64,000 nt of DNA from Bacteroidia bacterium (GTDB lineage Bacteria > Bacteroidota > Bacteroidia > Flavobacteriales > Flavobacteriaceae), in assembly GCA_030428865.1 (NCBI GenBank), contig JAUIEK010000005.1:62001-126000 (forward strand), written 5' to 3'. A model generated the notes under the pieces. It was not told the origin of the DNA. It was given only the letters and a program-made list of their open reading frames with translations, and searched no databases. Below are positions 45,012-52,429 of this stretch, piece by piece; within the stretch, counting starts at the first letter, position 1; each line of letters opens with the position of its first letter. The position numbers were made by a program, and so were the translations under genes.

Positions 45012-46220
45012 CTAAAGATGTTGTTGTATTACCTGTTTAAACCTTTTTGTGTCTCTTTCTTCATTATATCCAGCAGCTGCATCTACTATTTTTCCATTTT
45101 TATCAATAATATAAACAGTAGGATATACTTTTACCTTAAACTTTTTGGCAATCTCATCTCCTTTAGGAATATGAATATAGGTATATCCTTTTTCTGTAAA
45201 GTAATTTTCGGCAGCATTCGGTTTTTTTTCACCTGCAGAAATTCCTATAACCACAACATCTTTTCTGTTTTTAAATGAATTATGTATAGCTTCTATATTA
45301 GGCATCGCTACTATGCAAGGACCACACCAAGTACCCCAAAAGTCTAGCAATACAACTTTACCTTTTAAATTATCTGATGAAAACTCTTTTCCATCTTGAG
45401 AAACTGAACGCCACTTAGGAGCTACTGAATTTTCTTCTAACAACACATTTTTGTGCATTTCTTTTTCTAACTCTGCAGAATTATAATCTTTTACTTTCTC
45501 CTTTTTACTAACTACTGAAAAAAATGATATTGGTTTTTCTTTATTTACACTAACTATTGAAATATCTTTATAGACAACATTATCTGAATAGGCCACTGGC
45601 AAAAAAGTCATAGTATTTATCCACCATATATCAATAAATGTTCTTTTGCTACTAGACTTAGAGTCTCCAACTTGGAAATACATATCATATTCACACTGTA
45701 TTTTATATGTATCTCCTCCATTTTTAAATTCTTTTCCTAAATAAAAAACACGACTAGGAGATCTATAGGTCTTTTCTTCCATGTAAGGCCTTATTCGCAA
45801 CATTGTCAAATGCTGTCCAAAAATAGCAGCCGTAGATTCTCTATTTACAGCGTTAACCCTCTTTACAGCTTGCCTTTTGTTTCGTTGTAATTCTATTTTA
45901 TCTCCATTATAAGAAAACTTGAATTCGCTCTCTCTACGATTGAGTTTCATAGTTCCATGAGCATAAATTAAAGCCTTATCAAAATTAACGTCTTTAACAT
46001 CTGCTCTTTGCTGGTATATTTTTGCTTTAATAAATGGCCAATGCTTACTACTCCTACCTCTAGCCGGTTTCTGATGCACTTCATACTCAATAGATTTCAG
46101 ACTCAAACAAACCCCCCTAGAGATATTTAATATTTTTTCACCTTTTATGGGATCTTTTTCTTGGGCATTTAATATAGATACCAGAAAAATAAAAATGGCA
46201 AATAATAGAATTTTCTTCAT
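45012..46220 (-). CDS. TlpA/ResA-like thioredoxin with N-terminal extension
   Basis: A 402-residue secreted protein (signal ending LVSILNAQ). The first 255 residues are an unassigned beta-rich domain (LolA-like lipoprotein-carrier shape is possible but not shown). Residues about 265-402 form a thioredoxin domain: VAPKWRSVSQDGKEFSSDNLKGKVVLLDFWGTWCGPC with the WCxxC redox site, and the cis-Pro loop KVYPTVYIIDKNG. It would reduce or shuffle disulfides in the periplasm. First gene of the operon; the TonB-type domains encoded downstream each carry two conserved cysteines, a plausible substrate. Confidence 0.88.
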   Translation of the reverse strand: MKKILLFAIFIFLVSILNAQEKDPIKGEKILNISRGVCLSLKSIEYEVHQKPARGRSSKHWPFIKAKIYQQRADVKDVNFDKALIYAHGTMKLNRRESEFKFSYNGDKIELQRNKRQAVKRVNAVNRESTAAIFGQHLTMLRIRPYMEEKTYRSPSRVFYLGKEFKNGGDTYKIQCEYDMYFQVGDSKSSSKRTFIDIWWINTMTFLPVAYSDNVVYKDISIVSVNKEKPISFFSVVSKKEKVKDYNSAELEKEMHKNVLLEENSVAPKWRSVSQDGKEFSSDNLKGKVVLLDFWGTWCGPCIVAMPNIEAIHNSFKNRKDVVVIGISAGEKKPNAAENYFTEKGYTYIHIPKGDEIAKKFKVKVYPTVYIIDKNGKIVDAAAGYNEERDTKRFKQVIQQHL

Positions 46221-46244
46221 GAATATTTTGCAAGATAGTTTTAA

Positions 46245-46260
46245 AACTATTTTTTTAGTT
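46245..46260. promoter_or_regulatory. Candidate BlaI operator O1
   Basis: AACTA-TTTTTT-TAGTT, placed just downstream of the expected transcription start. A third half-site TAGTT lies at 46236-46240, making the perfect palindrome ATAGTTTTAAAACTAT at 46235-46250. Confidence 0.6.
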
Positions 46261-46266
46261 GAAAAG

Positions 46267-46274
46267 CAAATGTA
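46267..46274 (-). promoter_or_regulatory. -7 box of the thioredoxin-BlaI-TonB operon
   Basis: TACATTTG on the minus strand, exact match, between the two dyads. A weak -33 TTAG with 19-base spacing lies inside operator O2. Confidence 0.65.
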
Positions 46275-46291
46275 ATTTATTTTTTTAATTA

Positions 46292-46307
46292 AACTAATTT
46301 TATAGTT
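46292..46307. promoter_or_regulatory. Candidate BlaI operator O2
   Basis: AACTA-ATTTTA-TAGTT, the same half-sites and spacing as O1, 47 bases away centre to centre and covering the -33 region. Confidence 0.6.
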
Positions 46308-46366
46308 AAAAAATACGTAACAAATTATTTACTTTTTCGTTTTACCTTTACTATCAATTACTCAAC

Positions 46367-46867
46367 ATGGATTTACTGCTTCTTTTCTTAGGTTTTATTT
46401 TCATCATTTTAGGTATAATTGGCGCATTTTTACCTGTTTTACCAGGACCTATAACTGGTTGGGTTGGGTTATTGCTACTACATCTTACCTCCGTAATAGA
46501 AAAAGATTGGCAGTTTTTAGGAATCACATTAGCTGTTGCTATTTTTGTTTACTTAATTGATTATGTTATTCCGGCTTTAGGAACCAAAAAATTTGGAGGC
46601 AGTAAGTACGGAATTTGGGGCACCTCTATTGGATTGCTAATTGGTCTGTTATTTTTTGGTCCACTCGGAATTATTATTGGTCCTTTTGCAGGAGCTTATT
46701 TAGGAGAACTTATGTATGACAGCAAAGACAGTAAACGTGCGCTAAAAGCAGCTTTTGGCTCCTTTATTGGTTTTTTATTTTCTACAGGATTAAAATTTGT
46801 AGTGGGTTTAATTTTTGCCGGACTTTTCCTATCCCAATTTTGGGAATATAAATCCAGTTTTTTTTAA
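46367..46867 (+). CDS. DUF456 family membrane protein
   Basis: A 166-residue protein that is almost entirely hydrophobic, with about four helices. The glycine-rich repeats (GIIGAFLPVLPGPITGWVGLLL, FFGPLGIIIGPFAGAYLGEL) with a GxxGxxxP pattern mark DUF456. It starts 146 bases from the divergent thioredoxin gene. Function unknown. Confidence 0.85.
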   Translation: MDLLLLFLGFIFIILGIIGAFLPVLPGPITGWVGLLLLHLTSVIEKDWQFLGITLAVAIFVYLIDYVIPALGTKKFGGSKYGIWGTSIGLLIGLLFFGPLGIIIGPFAGAYLGELMYDSKDSKRALKAAFGSFIGFLFSTGLKFVVGLIFAGLFLSQFWEYKSSFF

Positions 46868-46870
46868 GTC

Positions 46871-46977
46871 AAAAAAAAAGCAACCCGTTTCAGGGAAGCT
46901 TTCCATTGGTTAACAAAACCACGATACTTATTAAAAGTATCAAAACAACACAACTTTGCTGCCTATAATTAAAGCAG
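46871..46977 (-). ncRNA. Candidate structured small RNA divergent from lysS
   Basis: Read on the minus strand, a complete promoter is followed by about 107 bases without an open frame and ending in a terminator. Hairpins in order: GCTGC/GCAGC, GATACTT/AAGTATC, GGTT/AACC, and a terminator AAGC-TT-CCC/GGG-TT-GCTT followed by nine Ts. I do not recognise the family: the SRP RNA tetraloop motif is absent, and it is too short for 6S or tmRNA. The promoter-terminator pairing is strong, the RNA identity is unknown. Confidence 0.65.
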
Positions 46978-46981
46978 CCGA

Positions 46982-47011
46982 CAAATATAATTCTTTTATC
47001 ATTAATGACAA
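46982..47011 (-). promoter_or_regulatory. Promoter of the candidate small RNA
   Basis: On the minus strand TTG (47009-47011), a 19-base spacer and TATATTTG (46982-46989): a full consensus promoter, the same spacing and -7 box as the tRNA promoter at 6386-6415. Confidence 0.75.
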
Positions 47012-47055
47012 GATTCTTTTACGCTTTTAAGAATCCACCTTTTTACACAATTAAT

Positions 47056-47063
47056 TATCTTTG
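47056..47063 (+). promoter_or_regulatory. Candidate -7 box for lysS
   Basis: TATCTTTG, exact TAnnTTTG match, 32 bases before the lysS ATG at 47096. No clear -33. Confidence 0.5.
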
Positions 47064-47095
47064 CGCGTCTAAAGTCATATTGAAAATCAGTAACA

Positions 47096-48799
47096 ATGCA
47101 ATTATCAGAACAAGAAGTTGTACGTAGAGAAAAACTTGTCAAACTAAGAGAAATAGGAATTAATCCTTACCCAGCAAACCTATTTCCTGTAAATTCTAAT
47201 TCAAAAAAAATAAAAAGCGATTTTGAAGAAGGAAAAAAAGTTGTGGTTGCAGGAAGATTAATGTCTAGACGCATACAAGGAAAAGCTTCTTTTGCTGAAT
47301 TACAAGATGCAGAAGGTAGAATTCAAGTGTATTTTAACCGTGATGAAATTTGCACTGGAGAAGATAAAACTTTGTACAACGATGTATACAAAAAGTTACT
47401 AGATATAGGTGATTTTATAGGTGTTGAAGGAGAGTTATTTATTACCAAAGTTGGAGAAAAAACAGTGATGGTTAAAAACTTTACACTATTAAGTAAAGCT
47501 TTAAAACCTCTTCCTTTACCCAAAACAGATGCTGAAGGAAATACTTATGACGAATTTAATGATCCAGAACTAAGATACAGACAACGCTACGCAGATTTAG
47601 CAGTAAACCCACATGTGAAAGATGTTTTTGTAAAAAGAACAAAACTGTTTAACGCAATGCGTTCCTTCTTTAATGATGCTGGTTATTTTGAAGTAGAAAC
47701 TCCAATTTTACAACCAATTCCTGGGGGAGCTGCAGCCAGACCATTTATAACACATCACAACTCGCTTGACATCCCTTTATATATGAGGATTGCTAACGAA
47801 TTATACCTTAAAAGATTAATTGTTGGCGGCTTTGATGGTGTGTATGAATTTTCTAAAAACTTTAGAAATGAAGGAATGGACAGAACGCATAATCCAGAAT
47901 TTACAGCAATGGAAATCTATGTAGCTTATAAAGACTACAATTGGATGATGGATTTTACAGAAAAGCTTTTAGAACATTGTGCCATTGCGGTAAATGGAAC
48001 TACAAAAGCAACTTTTGGAAGACATAAAATCGACTTTAAAGCTCCATACCCAAGAGTAACGATGGCAGATTCTATCAAGCATTTTACAGGTTTTGACATC
48101 AATGGGAAATCTGAAGATGAGATTAGAAAAGCTGCTCTTTCTATGGGAATTGAAGTAGATGAAACTATGGGTAAAGGAAAACTAATTGATGAAATTTTTG
48201 GAGAAAAATGTGAAGGAAACTACATTCAGCCTACATTTATAACAGATTATCCAAAGGAAATGAGTCCGCTTTGTAAGGAACACAGAGACAATCCGGAGCT
48301 TACTGAACGATTTGAATTAATGGTTTGCGGTAAAGAAATAGCAAATGCTTATTCCGAATTAAACGATCCTATCGATCAAAGAGCTCGTTTTGAAGTGCAG
48401 TTAAAATTGGCTGATCGTGGAGATGATGAGGCTATGTTTATTGATCAAGATTTTTTACGTGCTTTAGAATATGGAATGCCTCCAACATCAGGTTTAGGAA
48501 TTGGAATGGACAGGTTGATTATGTTTTTAACCAACAATCAATCAATTCAAGAAGTTTTATTCTTCCCACAAATGAAACCAGAAAAACAAGCTCCAAAAGT
48601 AGAATTGAACGACGATGAAAAAGCTGTTTTTACTATTCTTCAAAAAGCAGAAAAAATAGATCTAAATGACTTGAAAACTCAATCTGGTTTATCAAATAAA
48701 AAATGGGATAAAGCCATTAAATCTTTAACTAAAAACAAGCTAGCAAAAGTTGAAAAAACCGACGATAAGCTTTTTGTAGAAATTAATTCTAAATACTAG
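47096..48799 (+). CDS. lysS: Lysyl-tRNA synthetase, class II, with C-terminal extension
   Basis: A 567-residue enzyme, about 60 longer than the E. coli protein. N-terminal OB fold (VVVAGRLMSRRIQGKASFAELQD) binds the tRNA anticodon; catalytic motif 2 is FRNEGMDRTHNPEF and motif 3 GLGIGMDRLIMF. The extra part after FFPQMKPE (about residue 500) is a compact charged helical segment with a winged-helix look (LNDLKTQSGLSNKKWDKAI, LTKNKLAKVEKTDDKLF). The insert in mid-protein is typical for Bacteroidota. The DUF805 gene follows 6 bases later. Confidence 0.96.
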   Translation: MQLSEQEVVRREKLVKLREIGINPYPANLFPVNSNSKKIKSDFEEGKKVVVAGRLMSRRIQGKASFAELQDAEGRIQVYFNRDEICTGEDKTLYNDVYKKLLDIGDFIGVEGELFITKVGEKTVMVKNFTLLSKALKPLPLPKTDAEGNTYDEFNDPELRYRQRYADLAVNPHVKDVFVKRTKLFNAMRSFFNDAGYFEVETPILQPIPGGAAARPFITHHNSLDIPLYMRIANELYLKRLIVGGFDGVYEFSKNFRNEGMDRTHNPEFTAMEIYVAYKDYNWMMDFTEKLLEHCAIAVNGTTKATFGRHKIDFKAPYPRVTMADSIKHFTGFDINGKSEDEIRKAALSMGIEVDETMGKGKLIDEIFGEKCEGNYIQPTFITDYPKEMSPLCKEHRDNPELTERFELMVCGKEIANAYSELNDPIDQRARFEVQLKLADRGDDEAMFIDQDFLRALEYGMPPTSGLGIGMDRLIMFLTNNQSIQEVLFFPQMKPEKQAPKVELNDDEKAVFTILQKAEKIDLNDLKTQSGLSNKKWDKAIKSLTKNKLAKVEKTDDKLFVEINSKY

Positions 48800-48805
48800 A
48801 ATACT

Positions 48806-49237
48806 ATGGAGCGAATAAAATCTGAATCTGAATACAACATATTTGATTGGTGGAAAAAGGTTTACATAAATAATTATGCTAATTTTAGTGGCAGAGCAAG
48901 GAGGTCTGAATATTGGTATTCTTTCCTTGTACATATGTTGATGTTTATTTTTGTGGCTTTACTCTACGGAATATTTGAATTTACAGCACTAGACAAATTT
49001 TCTTTGTTAATAGCAATAATATATATATTGCTCTCTGCACTTCCTACCATTGCTGTTTCAGTAAGAAGGCTACATGACACAGGTAGATCTGGTTGGTGGT
49101 ACTTATTATGTGTGATCCCTATTATAAGCTATATAGGAAGCATTGTGTTGCTCATCTTTTATTGTATTGAGGGAGATAGAGGTTCTAACAAATATGGTCC
49201 AGATCCTAAAGAGGATATAGATTTACTTTCTAATTAA
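48806..49237 (+). CDS. DUF805 family membrane protein
   Basis: A 143-residue integral membrane protein with three or four hydrophobic helices and the DUF805 signatures NYANFSGRARRSEYW near the start, RRLHDTGRSGWWYLL and the final FYCIEGDRGSNKYGPDP. Function unknown. It starts 6 bases after lysS, so probably shares its transcript; a hairpin follows. Confidence 0.9.
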   Translation: MERIKSESEYNIFDWWKKVYINNYANFSGRARRSEYWYSFLVHMLMFIFVALLYGIFEFTALDKFSLLIAIIYILLSALPTIAVSVRRLHDTGRSGWWYLLCVIPIISYIGSIVLLIFYCIEGDRGSNKYGPDPKEDIDLLSN

Positions 49238-49240
49238 TTT

Positions 49241-49264
49241 GAAAGAGTAATTTATTACTCTTTC
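49241..49264. terminator. Hairpin between convergent DUF805 and thioredoxin genes
   Basis: Perfect 10-bp stem GAAAGAGTAA/TTACTCTTTC with loop TTTA. The stop codon of the convergent gene (49255-49257) is within it. The T tail is modest on both strands. Confidence 0.65.
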
Positions 49265-49812
49265 CATTTTATATTACAGCCCATACTCGGTTTTTCAGGA
49301 CCATTATACTCTTTATTACTCAATAAGTAATCTAGTACGTTCCTGATATCTTTCCCTGTAACAGGAATATTATTGCCAGGCCTAGCATCATCTAATTGTC
49401 CATGATATACGGATCGTAAATCATTATCAAAAACATACAAATCAGGTGTACAGGCAGCATCATATGCTTTTGCTACTTCCTGAGTTTCATCATACAAATA
49501 CGGAAAAGGATAACCTAGTTTTTCTGCTTGTCGCTTCATTTTATCGGGAGCGTCTTGTGGATAGTTTTCAATATCATTACTACTGATTGCAACAAAACCA
49601 ATTCTTTTTGATTGATAATCATTTGCTAAAGCCACCAATTGCTCATTAATATGTATTACATACGGACAATGGTTACAAATAAACATAATTACCGTTCCTT
49701 TATTTCCCCGAACATCGGATAAAGACAGCTGTTTTTCTGAAATTGTATCAATTAATTTAAAATCAGGAGCATTTGTTCCTTTTTCAAAAATATTAGAAGG
49801 TGTAAGAGCCAT
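49255..49812 (-). CDS. Thioredoxin-fold peroxiredoxin-like protein
   Basis: A 185-residue cytosolic protein of the AhpC/TSA-related thioredoxin group: APDFKLIDTISEKQLSLSDVRG, then MFICNHCPYVIHINEQL, where NHCPYV replaces the CxxC of thioredoxin with a single Cys, then TPDLYVFD and VYHGQLDDARPGNN. Members are annotated as thioredoxin family or 'alkyl hydroperoxide reductase-like'; activity is unproven. No signal peptide. Own transcription unit, convergent with DUF805. Confidence 0.85.
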   Translation of the reverse strand: MALTPSNIFEKGTNAPDFKLIDTISEKQLSLSDVRGNKGTVIMFICNHCPYVIHINEQLVALANDYQSKRIGFVAISSNDIENYPQDAPDKMKRQAEKLGYPFPYLYDETQEVAKAYDAACTPDLYVFDNDLRSVYHGQLDDARPGNNIPVTGKDIRNVLDYLLSNKEYNGPEKPSMGCNIKWKE

Positions 49813-49920
49813 ATTTTTTATTTACCGTAAAGATACAGACATTTTGAAATCTCAGTTTTATTTTGATTTCAGAGTCGTTTATCATAAATTTAACCTACTT
49901 ATTATTAATTCAAATAATTT

Positions 49921-50223
49921 ATGAAACTTGAGTTTGAGCTAGGCAAATCTGAAAAAACATCCTTAGTTATTGAACGAAATTCGTTCACTGGTAAATTTGT
50001 TTATTTCGAAAATGGAGTTGAAAGTGTAATTGAAAGTCCTTCTGATATTGCTACTCAACTTAATTTTGGTTTTAAAAAAACACACAAATTTGAAGTGGGT
50101 AATAAAGAAAAGCATGCTATAGAAATAACACACTCTCGATCTGTTCTCTTTGGAGCGTTAAGACCACAGACATATGAAATTAAAGTCAATGGAAGTTTGT
50201 TCAAAAAACATAAGGGCTACTAA
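49921..50223 (+). CDS. Small conserved protein of unknown function
   Basis: A 100-residue protein without signal or membrane segment. It looks beta-rich: FELGKSEKTSLVIERNSFTGKFVYFENG, KFEVGNKEKHAIEITHS, RPQTYEIKVNG. I do not recognise a family; the strand pattern and ending resemble small beta-sandwich proteins. It lies 58 bases before the SatD operator repeats and is not obviously part of that operon. Confidence 0.65.
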   Translation: MKLEFELGKSEKTSLVIERNSFTGKFVYFENGVESVIESPSDIATQLNFGFKKTHKFEVGNKEKHAIEITHSRSVLFGALRPQTYEIKVNGSLFKKHKGY

Positions 50224-50280
50224 AAATGTATATGAATCATTTCTTAACTCAAAGAAACTTTTTGATTTATCTGTCTTTAA

Positions 50281-50352
50281 GCCGATAAACAAAAATATCG
50301 TTTTTTAAGCCGATATTTTTGTTTATCGTGTGTAAAACCGATATTTTTGATG
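50281..50352 (+). promoter_or_regulatory. SatD operon promoter with three 28-bp-spaced repeats
   Basis: Three copies of (G/A)CCGATA start at 50281, 50309 and 50337, exactly 28 bases apart. The first two are also exact inverted copies of each other over 18 bases (CGATAAACAAAAATATCG and its complement). A full promoter is built from copies two and three: TTG at 50319-50321 and TATTTTTG at 50342-50349, with a 20-base spacer. A protein bound to the repeats would cover both boxes. SatD has an HTH and is the obvious candidate, giving autoregulation. Confidence 0.7.
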
Positions 50353-50363
50353 CAAATAAAATT

Positions 50364-50963
50364 ATGATTGCAATACTAACAGGAGATATCATCAACTCAA
50401 GAGATAGTGTAGCCATTGTTTGGATAGATAGGTTGAAAACTGTATTAAATATGTATGGAAAATCTCCTAAACAATGGGAAATATTTAGAGGTGATAGTTT
50501 TCAGCTTTCTATAGAGTCTAAAAAAGCGCTATTGGCTGCTTTTCATATAAAAGCTGCAATAAAACTAACTGAAAAACAAGACATTCGAATTGCTATTGGA
50601 CTAGGATCAGAAACATATCAAGCTGATAGAATTACTGAATCAAACGGATCTGCCTATGTGTATTCAGGCGAATGCTTTGAGTCTCTAAAAAAGCAAACAC
50701 TAGGTATAAAATCAGAAAATATTGCCATGAATGAAACTCTTAACATTATGTTCAATTTAGCTCTACTTACAGCAAATAGTTGGACAAGTGTGGTAGCAGA
50801 AGTAATCACTGCTGCTATAGAACATCCTAATAAAAATCAAAAAGAAATTGCTAAACTTATTGGTAAATCGCAAAGCAGTGTTAGTGAAGCTTTAAAAAGA
50901 GGCGGATTTGAAGAAATCATGAAAATCAACAACTTCTATCAAAAACAACTTTCAGCTCTATGA
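50364..50963 (+). CDS. SatD family regulator
   Basis: A 199-residue protein from ATG 50364 (MIAILTGDIINSRD), the usual SatD start; a longer frame from 50319 runs through the operator repeats and is rejected. The N-terminal part up to about residue 135 has WEIFRGDSFQLSIE and IRIAIGLG, a nucleotide-cyclase-like fold without clear catalytic residues. The C-terminal region NQKEIAKLIGKSQSSVSEALKRGG is a helix-turn-helix. SatD was named from a SecM/SRP-related operon in Streptococcus; its function is not well known. Its stop codon overlaps the start of the DUF3307 gene, a common pair in Flavobacteriaceae. Confidence 0.88.
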   Translation: MIAILTGDIINSRDSVAIVWIDRLKTVLNMYGKSPKQWEIFRGDSFQLSIESKKALLAAFHIKAAIKLTEKQDIRIAIGLGSETYQADRITESNGSAYVYSGECFESLKKQTLGIKSENIAMNETLNIMFNLALLTANSWTSVVAEVITAAIEHPNKNQKEIAKLIGKSQSSVSEALKRGGFEEIMKINNFYQKQLSAL

Positions 50964-51682
50964 TTTCTCTTGCTTTAAAATTTTTAATTGCACATATTTT
51001 AGGTGATTTTGTTTTTCAATCTGACAAATGGGTTAAAAACAAGAAAAAGAAAAAGCACAAATCTAAATATCTGTATTATCATTTATTAGTCCACACATTA
51101 TCTCTATTAATAGTTCTAAAATTCAATTTTCAATATTGGCTAGGTATTTTAGTAATTATCGTCAGTCATTTTATCATTGATTTGATGAAAATCAACTTGT
51201 ATAAAAGTGTAAATGAAAAACAATTATTTGTTCTAGATCAATTAGCACACCTTATTGTAATTGCGTTAGTTGTTTACTTTTATCAACCTTATGTATTTCA
51301 TTTAAGTGCATTATATGAAACAAAATCATTAATATTAATACTTGCGCTGTTAACCATCACTTCCATTGCTTCTGTAATATTAAAATTATTGATGAGCTCG
51401 TGGAGTTTTAAGGAAGATCAATCAAAAGATTCACTAAAAAATGCAGGAAAATATATTGGAATCTTAGAGCGGTTATTTGTGTTTGGATTTATTATTATAA
51501 ATCAATGGCCAGCAATTGGTTTACTGATGACTGCAAAATCTGTTTTTCGCTTTGGTGATCTTAGCAAAGCTAAAGATAGAAAACTAACAGAGTACGTGTT
51601 AATAGGCACACTACTTAGTTTTGGAATTGCTGTTTCTATTGGTCTCCTATACAATTACGCTATTCAAGAATTAGCAAATTAG
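50960..51682 (+). CDS. DUF3307 family membrane protein
   Basis: A 240-residue integral membrane protein with about six helices. The DUF3307 signature is at the start: LALKFLIAHILGDFVFQSDKWVKNKK, then HLLVHTLSLL and IVSHFIIDLMKI, VLDQLAHLIVI (conserved His and Asp residues in helices, suggestive of a metal site). It overlaps satD by 4 bases. It ends convergent with rsmG, overlapping by 4 bases. Function unknown. Confidence 0.88.
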   Translation: MISLALKFLIAHILGDFVFQSDKWVKNKKKKKHKSKYLYYHLLVHTLSLLIVLKFNFQYWLGILVIIVSHFIIDLMKINLYKSVNEKQLFVLDQLAHLIVIALVVYFYQPYVFHLSALYETKSLILILALLTITSIASVILKLLMSSWSFKEDQSKDSLKNAGKYIGILERLFVFGFIIINQWPAIGLLMTAKSVFRFGDLSKAKDRKLTEYVLIGTLLSFGIAVSIGLLYNYAIQELAN

Positions 51683-52314
51683 CCTTTAAATTTTAATGGC
51701 AAATGCACCACTTTTTTTGTTTCAAAAAAATCTTCAGAAAAAAAATTGGATAGATCATAAATTGTTGCTTTTGGGAAGCTTTTCAGCTCCTCTTGCAAAT
51801 CTCCTCCTTTTAAATACAGAATTCCATTTTTTAGTTCATGTCGAGATTTTTTTGCTATTTTATCTTTTGTCCATCTTACAAAAGTTTCCATTTGGGCAAC
51901 GGCCCTACTTATAATAAAATCGTAAACTTGATTAACCTCTTCTACTCGTCCGTGTGTTGTTTTTATATTTTCTAATTCTAACCCTGCAGCAACTTCTTCT
52001 ACTACTTTAATTTTTTTACCAATACTATCTACTAAATGGAATTGCGTTTCAGGAAATAAAATAGCTAACGGAATACCCGGAAATCCTCCTCCTGTTCCTA
52101 CATCGAGAATATTAGTTTTAGGCAAAAAACTCATAACCTTAGCAATTCCTAACGAATGTAAAACATGACGTAAGTATAATTCATCAATGTCTTTTCTAGA
52201 AACAACATTGATTTTAAGATTCCAATCTTGATATAGTTCTTGCAACTTCTCAAACTGTTTTTTTTGAAAATCAGTAAGGTTAGAAAAGTAGTTATAAATA
52301 ATCTGTGCGTTCAT
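51679..52314 (-). CDS. rsmG: 16S rRNA (guanine527-N7)-methyltransferase
   Basis: A 211-residue SAM-dependent methyltransferase: the N-terminal helix with WNLKINVVSRKD and LYLRHVLHSL, the SAM loop ILDVGTGGGFPGIPLAILFP, and the catalytic segment FIISRAVAQMETFVRW. It methylates G527 in 16S rRNA (loss gives low-level streptomycin resistance in E. coli). Single gene. Confidence 0.96.
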   Translation of the reverse strand: MNAQIIYNYFSNLTDFQKKQFEKLQELYQDWNLKINVVSRKDIDELYLRHVLHSLGIAKVMSFLPKTNILDVGTGGGFPGIPLAILFPETQFHLVDSIGKKIKVVEEVAAGLELENIKTTHGRVEEVNQVYDFIISRAVAQMETFVRWTKDKIAKKSRHELKNGILYLKGGDLQEELKSFPKATIYDLSNFFSEDFFETKKVVHLPLKFKG

Positions 52315-52396
52315 TGTGATACAAAAGTAAAAATTCCAAAATACAATTCATTGAAAAAAGCTTCGTTAATCCCTTAGCTATAAATGATAAAAGGCT

Positions 52397-52404
52397 TACT
52401 TTTG
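52397..52404 (+). promoter_or_regulatory. Candidate -7 box for the desaturase gene
   Basis: TACTTTTG, exact TAnnTTTG match, 25 bases before the ATG at 52430. A weak TTAG lies 19 bases upstream of it. Confidence 0.55.
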
Positions 52405-52429
52405 CCAATTAAACATATTAATAAAATTT

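Noticed and set aside
46871..46977. SRP 4.5S RNA, 6S RNA or riboswitch identity for the small RNA
   Set aside because: No SRP tetraloop motif or conserved riboswitch core is recognisable, and the transcript points away from lysS, so it cannot be a lysS leader.
50319..50363. SatD start at 50319
   Set aside because: It would translate through the promoter repeats; the family start is MIAILTGDI at 50364.
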